Positions 54,177-61,521 of a DNA stretch of 64,000 nt are shown in pieces (position 1 is the stretch's first letter; the number at the start of each line of letters is the position of its first letter). The notes beneath the pieces are model-generated. The model was not told the origin of the DNA. It saw nothing but the letters and a program-made list of their open reading frames with translations, and did no database searches. The DNA comes from JAIXWP01 sp041391745 (GTDB lineage: Bacteria > Bacteroidota > Bacteroidia > Flavobacteriales_D > Sanyastnellaceae). Location: NCBI GenBank assembly GCA_041391745.1, contig JAWKNK010000005.1:124001-188000 (forward strand), given 5' to 3'. The position numbers and the translations under genes are program-made.

Positions 54177-54184
54177 CAAATTTA
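54177..54184 (-). promoter_or_regulatory. dnaB promoter -7 element (TAAATTTG)
   Basis: Exact TAnnTTTG, 12 bases before the ATG at 54164; it fixes the start downstream of 54177. Confidence 0.6.
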
Positions 54185-54336
54185 GGACGCATTGATGGTT
54201 TTCCGAGTACAATTACCAATTCATTCCTTAAAAAAATTAACGACCTTTGTTCAAAATATTATATGGCTGAATATTATCCGATTAGAATTAAAACACTAGG
54301 GTCTAGCCCGCGAAGATTGTAAACTTATCAACGAAA

Positions 54337-55608
54337 TTGAGATATCTATTTATCATATTAATCACCCTCACTTTCTGGAGTTGCAAAAAAGAAGACGGCA
54401 CTCCGCCTAGTATTTTTTTTACCAATAATTTCTCCAGCACCTACAACTACGGAAACTCCATTTCATTTAATATTGAAGCTAGTGACAATGAAAATCTTGA
54501 ATCCATAACCATCAAGATTTATAATCTCAATAATCAACCTGTATTAACTCCTATCACTCTCCATCCCGGAACCAATAGCTTTCAATACGAAGGTCAAATT
54601 GCTATTGATGATATTCACTTGAACAGCGGGCAGTACTATATTCAGGCTACTGCGAGTGATGGTCATAATGAAGCGATTCAACTCAAGTCCTTTCAAATCA
54701 ATGAAGCTCCAAAAGAATTGATTCAAATTATTGGCATGAATCAGAATGGGGGCAATAGTTTAAATTTTTTCAAATTAGAAAATAGCAACTGGACCTCGTT
54801 GTATAGCTTGCCACTAGAAAATTTCTATTGTCAATTTGACAATTACGATCAGCGTCTGCTCCTTGCGGGCAACACTACTGACGGTATGAGCAGCGTGCGC
54901 TTGGAAGATGGAGCGATAACAGGAAGCAGTGCCACTCCTTTTTCCAACTCCAATTCGATTTGGAACGACGCGACATGGCATCCGTCTTCTCGCGTTTATT
55001 GGACGGCCTGCAAAGACGGAAGCATTAGAGCTTACAATAGTCAAGCTCAAACTGTCAATCAATTTCAGATTATAGGAAATGATATTCCGAAGCAAATAAC
55101 AGTCACAGATAATTTTGTGATAGTCTACAATACTAATCTTTCTAATTCACAACATCGCTTAGATGTGTATCATAAAGCATCTGGGAACATTGTACATTCT
55201 ACAACGCTAGCCGTTGCTGTGCAGCAAATGGAAGCCTTGTCAGAGGATGAAATTTGGATTTATCAAGAGGGAGAAGAATACAAACAAAATGTATATCGAA
55301 TTCAGGGAAACTACATAGACGAGTGGACCAACTTCAGATTCACTCCAGCTGTAAATCTGAACTATAGTTATATTTCTGATGCTAAGTTGTTTTTGAACTT
55401 TGAAGATGCTTTGAGAATTTACAACTTGAATGGAATCTTAATTTCCACAGGAAGTTCTTACCCTGTTACTCAACTTGCGCATGAGGTAATCAGCAATCAA
55501 TTATTTGTGATCACTAACGCTGAAATTAAAATCTTGAATGCGTCCACACTTTTAGAGATAAACACCTTATCACACAGCGACAAGGTTGTATTCCAATACA
55601 ACAAGTAA
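54337..55608 (+). CDS. Lipoprotein of unknown function
   Basis: 423 residues from a TTG start; no ATG or GTG lies close upstream in frame and the TTG opens directly into a lipoprotein signal (R-Y-L-F-I-I-L-I-T-L, then F-W-S-C). An Ig- or cadherin-like beta domain (about 25-125; A-S-D-N-E-N-L-E-S-I-T-I) is followed by a region of propeller-like beta repeats (about 135-420). Likely on the outer membrane. No enzyme motif found. Its 3' end lies only four bases from the BNR-protein gene on the other strand. Confidence 0.75.
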   Translation: MRYLFIILITLTFWSCKKEDGTPPSIFFTNNFSSTYNYGNSISFNIEASDNENLESITIKIYNLNNQPVLTPITLHPGTNSFQYEGQIAIDDIHLNSGQYYIQATASDGHNEAIQLKSFQINEAPKELIQIIGMNQNGGNSLNFFKLENSNWTSLYSLPLENFYCQFDNYDQRLLLAGNTTDGMSSVRLEDGAITGSSATPFSNSNSIWNDATWHPSSRVYWTACKDGSIRAYNSQAQTVNQFQIIGNDIPKQITVTDNFVIVYNTNLSNSQHRLDVYHKASGNIVHSTTLAVAVQQMEALSEDEIWIYQEGEEYKQNVYRIQGNYIDEWTNFRFTPAVNLNYSYISDAKLFLNFEDALRIYNLNGILISTGSSYPVTQLAHEVISNQLFVITNAEIKILNASTLLEINTLSHSDKVVFQYNK

Positions 55609-55612
55609 TAGT

Positions 55613-55912
55613 TTATTTCCCAACTAAATCACCTTGCCACACTCCCCTTCCGTATGTTCCGACTACGAGTTTACCAATTCGGTAATTGATTGCTAACGAC
55701 TTGATTTGGCACCCTGGTAAACCTGTCATCAGCGTCCACTTCGACTCATTTTTCCTTTTAGTAAAAACACCGTAGTTACTTCCAATGTACAGTCTGCCTT
55801 CAGCACCTCTTTGTAATATCATTGACTCGCATTTGCTCCATCCTAAGTTAGAAGTTTCATCGAAATAACTGGCGCCATCGAATCGCCAAAATTTTTCCTT
55901 TGGTTCATTGTT
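55613..55912 (-). pseudogene. BNR-repeat secreted protein, C-terminal part after a premature stop
   Basis: 99 codons in the same frame as the upstream part, directly after the TGA at 55913-55915. The sequence goes on with propeller blades (G-R-L-Y-I-G-S-N-Y-G-V-F and G-T-Y-G-R-G-V-W-Q-G), which shows the original protein ran through. The expected codon at the break is probably TGG (Trp). No T9SS sorting domain follows. Confidence 0.8.
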
Positions 55913-57868
55913 TCAGTAAAGCAGCCAGAATTGTTTCGGATCAATTGGATCAATTTGAATACTCATGATCCAACCTTTCACAGGAACATCTTTTACTTTC
56001 TCCCATTTTATATCATCTACTTTATACGCAGTAATATTAAACGTGCGCCAAATTTGTGGCATCACTCGAGTCGTATCAAGAACATACAAATAAGCAACTC
56101 CGGGATGTTGCTCGCTTAAAAAAAAGCGATATACATTATACAATCCCTTATCTACTTTAGGCGCGTGAAAAGCTGTTTGCCAAGTCTGTCCTAAGTCGAT
56201 AGATCGTGAGAATTTTTCACCCGCGCAAAAAATCATGTTGTGATTTACCGGGTGCATTTTAATCCATGTATGCCATTCTGTTTTTGCAGCAATTGGATTA
56301 GTGCCTTGCTCAAAAGACTTACCATCTGTAGATTTCAAAATGTTGCCATTTTGCATTGTTGTAAAAACTATATCCGTCTTTTCAGGATGAACAATAGTTT
56401 CGAAACCATCGCCCCAACTTACGTGATACCATTTTCCATCTTTAAAATAATTACCTCCAACATCGTATCCGCCATAGGCAAAGCATGGTGATTCCGTCTG
56501 AGAAGTACTCACACCAAAAATATTTGCAGCACCAATTCCCTTATCGCTACTCTTCCATGTAAATCCACCATCTTCACTTTTACTAACACCTCCATCATGC
56601 GAAGCAAAAACCGTCTTTCCACTTTTAGAAAATAGAATATGATGACAGTCATCATGCATTTGATTCTTTTCTATTTTTTTGAAATCCACACCTCCATTAT
56701 CACTGATATACAAAGGCTGAACATTTCCGCAAATGATGTTACCCGTTTTAGGATCAACTCCAAAAGCTCTCGCTCTTGTAGGAATCACATTATTCATGTC
56801 TTGTTTCAATGATCGAATGAATTTCCACGCGTCCGTTTTATAATTGTAAGAAAATAAAGCACCCTCTCCTATGCTGCTTTGCGATGATTCTTTACTGCAT
56901 GTAAATACAACATACACCTCCTCTTCATTCAGTGGATTTCGTTCCACATTTAACCGAAGAAATGGATATTGTTGAAGTGGTTCGTACTGAGGTAAAGAAA
57001 TGTTGCTCCAGTTTTTTCCTTGATTTTTGCTTATTAAAAGTTGTGTTCCTGCTGCAAATACGACATCATCTTTTTTCCTTTTATTTTTTAAAAATAATAC
57101 ATCGTAAAACCATCCGTCAACCTTTTTTTCCCATTCAATACCGTCAACAAATTTTGCATTTTCAGAATAATACAAACCTCGATTCGAAGCCAGGAGTATC
57201 ACATTTGAATTCCGAGGTGACTGTGCGATGTCTGAGATTTGTCCATTGAGATCTGCTTCTCCTCCAAAGGGTAATTTTTTTCCACCAACCACACCGTTCA
57301 TCTGCACATAGTTTTTCCCTTTATCGCTCGTCATCCAAACACCATTGCTGTATTGAAAAACATCGTCTCCATCACCTGTAGCGATCCACCATCTCCGTTT
57401 ATTTTTCTTGTCGCTTGCGACACTTGAAACTCCTGAAATTGGCAATCTGTCTGTGCCCCCTTCGATCCATTGCTCACCATTGTTTTCGCTATACCATAAA
57501 CCACCTGTTGGAGAACATGCGAAAACATAATTTTCATCTTTTGGATGAAAATGCAGGTAGTTGATTCTTCCTGTTCCGTTGCCTCTGTTCACAGCATAAT
57601 TAGGAATTGCTTTTCCTCCAGGGTTAAGTTCTTTCGGTTGCTCACTAGGGCCCATGCACTGCCATTGCCACTTGAGATTTTTTTCCAAATCCGACCAATC
57701 GGGGTGAAATGAAGTTCTATCGATTGCGATAGGTTTGGTGAATTTAGTAGCTGGCGCATCCGTCACTCCAATCGTGTCTGATACTTGAGAATACCCAAAG
57801 CAATTCATCCCGAGGATAAATAAAATATGCAGTAATACAAAGCGCAACCACGCGTCAAGCACTCTCAT
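55913..57868 (-). pseudogene. BNR/sortilin-like secreted protein, N-terminal part ending at a premature TGA
   Basis: 651 codons from the ATG at 57868, which gives a signal peptide (M-R-V-L-D-A-W, hydrophobic to C-F-G-Y-S-Q). An open frame to 57931 is rejected because it crosses the metK terminator. The body consists of BNR/VPS10-like propeller repeats (S-E-N-N-G-E-Q-W, S-K-N-Q-G-K-N-W-S, S-D-N-G-G-V-D-F, S-E-D-G-G-F-T-W), as in Bacteroidota exported proteins loosely called glycosyl hydrolases. The full gene would span 55613-57868, about 750 residues. Function unknown. Confidence 0.8.
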
Positions 57869-57873
57869 AGCTA

Positions 57874-57881
57874 CGAAGATA
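57874..57881 (-). promoter_or_regulatory. Variant -7 element (TATCTTCG) of BNR-protein gene
   Basis: TAnnTTCG on minus, five bases before the ATG at 57868 and just after the metK terminator's T run. If used, the mRNA is nearly leaderless. Confidence 0.4.
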
Positions 57882-57886
57882 AACAC

Positions 57887-57919
57887 AAAAAAAAATCCCG
57901 AACAATGTTCGGGATTTTT
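57887..57919 (-). terminator. Terminator of metK
   Basis: Stem TCCCGAAC/GTTCGGGA (3-base loop), extended by A-T pairs and followed on minus by nine T, 22 bases after the metK stop. Confidence 0.92.
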
Positions 57920-57935
57920 ATCTTTTTTCAAGGAA

Positions 57936-59195
57936 TTATTTCACTCCGAAAGACTTCTTAATCTTCGAAACGTAGTTGAGTTCTTCCCATGGGAATAATT
58001 TCACTTTGATTTTTTTCACCTTGCCACTTCCATCAACGAATGTTTTCTCTTTGATTTCAGTAGTTCTCCCCATGTGACCATAAGCTGCTGTTTCCTGGTA
58101 GATTGGTTTTCTCAAGTCAAAACGCTTTTCAATGGCGTAAGGTCTCATGTCAAAAATCTCATAAAGCTTCTTTGCAATTTCACCATCGTTCAATTGCACT
58201 TTAGCTGTTCCGTAAGTATTAACATAAAGTCCTACTGGTTCTGCAACTCCAATTGCATAGGCCACTTGAACAAGAGCTTCATCACAAACACCTGAAGCAA
58301 CCAGGTTTTTAGCAATGTGACGTGTTGCATAAGCTGCAGAGCGGTCAACTTTACTTGGATCTTTTCCAGAGAAGGCACCACCACCGTGAGCACCCTTTCC
58401 ACCGTAGGTATCTACGATAATTTTTCTACCAGTAAGACCGGTATCACCGTGTGGTCCTCCGATTACGAACTTTCCTGTTGGATTCACGTGAAGGGTGTAC
58501 TTCGACTTGAAAAGTTTCTGGATACGAGCAGGCAGACATTTAATAACGCGTGGCAAAAGAATTTCTTGTACGTCCTTCTTAATTTTTGCCAACATCTTAT
58601 TGTCATCCTTATCGAAATCATCGTGCTGCGTACTCAATACAATTGCAGAGATCCCAACAGGTTGGTGCTTGTCATTATATTCGATTGTAACCTGACTTTT
58701 TGCATCTGGTCTCAAATACTTCATTTGCTTGCCCGCTTTTCTAATAGCAGCAAGTTCACGAAGCATCAAATGAGAAATCTCCAAAGGAAGAGGCATGTAA
58801 CTGTCGGTTTCCTTAGAAGCATATCCGAACATCATACCTTGGTCACCCGCACCTTGTTCTTCTTTTTTCTTACGCTCAACACCTTGATTGATATCTGGTG
58901 ATTGTTCGTGAATAGCAGAAAAAACTCCACAAGAATTTGCTTCAAACATGTATTCACTTTTCGTGTAACCGATTTCGCGAATCACTTGTCTTGCGATGGT
59001 TTGAACGTCAAGATAAGTTTTTGACTTAACCTCTCCTGCCAACACCACTTGACCAGTAGTAACAAGTGTTTCACATGCTACTTTACTTTCAGGATCAAAA
59101 GCCAAAAAGTGGTCGATAAGTGCGTCCGAAATTTGGTCAGCCACTTTATCTGGGTGTCCTTCAGAAACAGATTCTGAGGTAAATAAGTATGACAT
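57936..59195 (-). CDS. metK: S-adenosylmethionine synthetase
   Basis: 419 residues, the normal size for Bacteroidota. Signature motifs: S-E-G-H-P-D-K-V-A-D-Q-I near the start, G-A-G-D-Q-G-M-M-F-G-Y-A and G-G-G-A-F-S-G-K-D-P-S-K-V-D-R-S. It makes SAM from methionine and ATP. No SAM riboswitch is seen before this gene; the one in the window lies before metH. Monocistronic, with its own promoter and terminator. Confidence 0.97.
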   Translation of the reverse strand: MSYLFTSESVSEGHPDKVADQISDALIDHFLAFDPESKVACETLVTTGQVVLAGEVKSKTYLDVQTIARQVIREIGYTKSEYMFEANSCGVFSAIHEQSPDINQGVERKKKEEQGAGDQGMMFGYASKETDSYMPLPLEISHLMLRELAAIRKAGKQMKYLRPDAKSQVTIEYNDKHQPVGISAIVLSTQHDDFDKDDNKMLAKIKKDVQEILLPRVIKCLPARIQKLFKSKYTLHVNPTGKFVIGGPHGDTGLTGRKIIVDTYGGKGAHGGGAFSGKDPSKVDRSAAYATRHIAKNLVASGVCDEALVQVAYAIGVAEPVGLYVNTYGTAKVQLNDGEIAKKLYEIFDMRPYAIEKRFDLRKPIYQETAAYGHMGRTTEIKEKTFVDGSGKVKKIKVKLFPWEELNYVSKIKKSFGVK

Positions 59196-59226
59196 ATTAA
59201 ATTATTTTAATTGGATATTCGGGGGG

Positions 59227-59234
59227 CAAATGTA
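59227..59234 (-). promoter_or_regulatory. metK promoter -7 element (TACATTTG)
   Basis: Exact TAnnTTTG on minus, 31 bases before the metK ATG. Confidence 0.6.
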
Positions 59235-59246
59235 ATGTTTAATCAA

Positions 59247-60248
59247 TTATTTTACATTAAACCTCATTACACTCACTTCATTTTTATCCGAAACTTGAAT
59301 AAAATAAAGGCCTGCAGCCAAAGACTCAATATTCAAAACTTCGATTTCAGAACTAAGATTGCCCATCATCACTTCCTTGCCTATTTGATCCATTACTTTA
59401 TACTCGGCACCCATATCCCAATTACCGCGTATATTGATTTGACCATCTGCTGGATTTGGATAGACAGCAACTTCTAGTTGATCCATTTCTTCAACAGAAA
59501 CAAGTAATGGTTCAAAATGATAAACCGTCCCATTATCTGGAGCAGTGCTCATGTGTGTGCCCGCGTCAAAATCATCGAACGTTGCATAGTCTTGCCAAGT
59601 TGGATTCGCTGCTTCACCAGTCAAAGTCCACATTTCAGCATAGGTATAATTAAGCACATCCAATTCACGAATAAAAGTCACAGGAACGCCTTCATAATCA
59701 TTGATAACATTGTAATCTAATCCCTCTTGAGCTCCGTAATGAAACTCTATCACTCCATTTTCAAACAACCACATTTGAAGGTTGTAACGCATGGAATAAG
59801 GAGCTCCTTCATTATAAAAAGCGACATTCGACCATTCCAATTTAAAAATTCGGCTTCCCACTTCTCCTTCCAGCAAATAGCGGATATCGGAATCAGCCTT
59901 TCCATTATTATCATATTGACCGTCGATAATATCCATCATGAATGGTGAAATTTGAGCATATGGCGTAGCTAGATTTGTTGAACTCATCACCATTTCTACT
60001 CCATATCCGTCCCATCCATCAAAGTTGATATTTTGATAGTAATGGCCGAGGTAAGGAAAATCAAATCCAATTTCCACTACGTAATCTGGGTCGTCGTAAG
60101 GTATTCCCTGGGTTAATGAAGTAGGCATAGTCAATGCAGCATAATCATTACTCATCACAGTCAGGTTAAAAAAAGGCTCCTGAGCAGAAGCGTTTGAAGA
60201 GATAAAAATGGCAGCTGCCATTGTCAAAACAGAGTAAATTTTTTTCAT
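59247..60248 (-). CDS. Secreted protein with T9SS type A sorting domain
   Basis: 333 residues from the ATG at 60248 (a TTG two codons earlier is possible). Signal peptide about 1-22 (S-S-N-A-S-A-Q). The middle (about 25-245) is acidic and aromatic, with no recognised enzyme motif. The last 80 residues are a T9SS sorting domain: V-A-V-Y-P-N-P-A-D-G, D-Q-I-G-K-E-V and L-A-A-G-L-Y-F-I-Q-V. Exported through type IX secretion to the surface or medium. Function unknown. Confidence 0.85.
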   Translation of the reverse strand: MKKIYSVLTMAAAIFISSNASAQEPFFNLTVMSNDYAALTMPTSLTQGIPYDDPDYVVEIGFDFPYLGHYYQNINFDGWDGYGVEMVMSSTNLATPYAQISPFMMDIIDGQYDNNGKADSDIRYLLEGEVGSRIFKLEWSNVAFYNEGAPYSMRYNLQMWLFENGVIEFHYGAQEGLDYNVINDYEGVPVTFIRELDVLNYTYAEMWTLTGEAANPTWQDYATFDDFDAGTHMSTAPDNGTVYHFEPLLVSVEEMDQLEVAVYPNPADGQINIRGNWDMGAEYKVMDQIGKEVMMGNLSSEIEVLNIESLAAGLYFIQVSDKNEVSVMRFNVK

Positions 60249-60287
60249 AGTCAAGATTTATGTTCCAAAGGTGATAAAAATATTCTA

Positions 60288-60295
60288 TATATTTG
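60288..60295 (+). promoter_or_regulatory. metH leader promoter -7 element (TATATTTG)
   Basis: Exact TAnnTTTG ending four bases before the first base of the SAM riboswitch, so transcription should start at the aptamer's first stem. Confidence 0.65.
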
Positions 60296-60298
60296 CAG

Positions 60299-60418
60299 CG
60301 CTTTATCAAGAAAGACGGAGGGACATGGCCCTGTGAAGTCTTGGCAACCGGCCTCAATACTCAAAAAGAGGAAAAGGTGCCAATTCCATCCCGAACCAGG
60401 TTCGGGCCAGATGAGGCG
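60299..60418 (+). ncRNA. SAM-I (S-box) riboswitch
   Basis: Closing stem CGCTTTATC/GATGAGGCG (9 pairs with G-U). Inside are the S-box signatures in order: AAGAAAGACGGAGGGA, CATGGCCC, TGAAGTCTTGGCAACC, then GGTGCCAATTCC, and a GC hairpin CCCGAAC/GTTCGGG before GCCAGATGAG. SAM binding should lower expression of the methionine-synthase genes that start 87 bases later. A small hairpin (60420-60439, TTCAGTT/AACTGAA) follows, but no U-run terminator was found, so translational control is possible. Confidence 0.9.
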
Positions 60419-60505
60419 ATTCAGTTTTCTACAACTGAACTCGTACCCCTCTGTATTTTATTGGTAATGCATTTACATCATTGAACTATCAATGTATTAT
60501 ACTTT

Positions 60506-61519
60506 ATGAGCATTACATTATCAGAGTTAGCAAAACAAAAAGTCCTTGTTCTCGATGGAGCCATGGGAACTATGATCCAGCGACACAAGCTAGAAGAAGA
60601 GGATTTTAGAGGGGAGAGATTTATCAATCACCCTAGTCCTGTAAAAGGTAATAACGACCTTTTGGTACTCACTCAGCCAGCCATTATCGAAGGCATTCAT
60701 TTGCAGTATTTCGAAGCAGGTGCTGATATTGTTGAAACCAATACTTTCAACGCTCAGCGCATCTCCATGGCCGACTATCAGATGGAAGAGCTTTCCTATG
60801 AGATCAATGTGGAAGCGGCTAAGTGTGCAGTGCGCGCTCGAGATAAGTATTACGAAAAGCATGGAACTTCAGAACCAAAATTCGTAGCAGGAGCGATTGG
60901 ACCAACCAATAAAACGGCCAGCCTATCGCCAGATGTAAACGATCCTGGTTTTAGAGGAATTACATACGATGAACTTGTGGCTGCTTATAAGGAACAAGCA
61001 GCAGGCTTGTTAGAAGGCGGCGTAGATGCATTCTTGGTGGAGACCATTTTCGATACACTCAATGCAAAGGCTGCATTTTTTGCCATTCAAGAATTGATGG
61101 ATGAAAAAGGCGTAGTCCTTCCTATTATGGCCAGCGGTACCATCACCGATGCCAGCGGTCGCACATTATCCGGACAAACTGCACAAGCAGTTCATATATC
61201 ATTATCCCATGTCCCGCTTTTAAGTATTGGATTCAATTGCGCTTTGGGTGCAACGCAATTGCAACCCTATGTGAATATTCTTTCTGAAGAAGTGGATTGT
61301 TTAGTAAGCGCATATCCTAACGCTGGACTACCCAATGCAATGGGACATTACGATCAATCGCCACAAGAAATGGCTTCATTGATTGAAGAATATTTAAGTC
61401 GAAATATTGTAAATATTGTGGGAGGATGCTGCGGTACCACTCCTGATCATATTGCAGCCATCGCACAAGTTGCTAAAAAACATCAACCACGAATTGCTCA
61501 AGAAGCACCTGCCTTATAA
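60506..61519 (+). CDS. metH: Homocysteine S-methyltransferase domain of methionine synthase (split MetH, first part)
   Basis: 337 residues covering only the homocysteine-binding domain of MetH. L-D-G-A-M-G-T-M-I-Q-R at the start and the zinc ligands Cys245 (G-F-N-C-A-L-G) and Cys308-Cys309 (G-G-C-C-G-T-T-P) are present. The rest of MetH is encoded by the next gene, which starts after two bases. Together they methylate homocysteine using methyl-cobalamin. The leader is a SAM-I riboswitch. Confidence 0.92.
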   Translation: MSITLSELAKQKVLVLDGAMGTMIQRHKLEEEDFRGERFINHPSPVKGNNDLLVLTQPAIIEGIHLQYFEAGADIVETNTFNAQRISMADYQMEELSYEINVEAAKCAVRARDKYYEKHGTSEPKFVAGAIGPTNKTASLSPDVNDPGFRGITYDELVAAYKEQAAGLLEGGVDAFLVETIFDTLNAKAAFFAIQELMDEKGVVLPIMASGTITDASGRTLSGQTAQAVHISLSHVPLLSIGFNCALGATQLQPYVNILSEEVDCLVSAYPNAGLPNAMGHYDQSPQEMASLIEEYLSRNIVNIVGGCCGTTPDHIAAIAQVAKKHQPRIAQEAPAL

Positions 61520-61521
61520 TT

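Noticed and set aside
54165..54212. TTG-started extension of DnaB
   Set aside because: The promoter element at 54177-54184 lies within it and the family starts near the ATG at 54164.
55913..55915. Use of UGA as a sense codon in this organism
   Set aside because: tgt, prfA's neighbours and others end at TGA in the normal way, so a local nonsense change or error is simpler.
57869..57931. 21-residue extension of the BNR protein
   Set aside because: It crosses the metK terminator; the ATG at 57868 gives a proper signal peptide.
59196..59246. SAM riboswitch before metK
   Set aside because: The 51-base gap contains only a promoter element and no S-box signatures.
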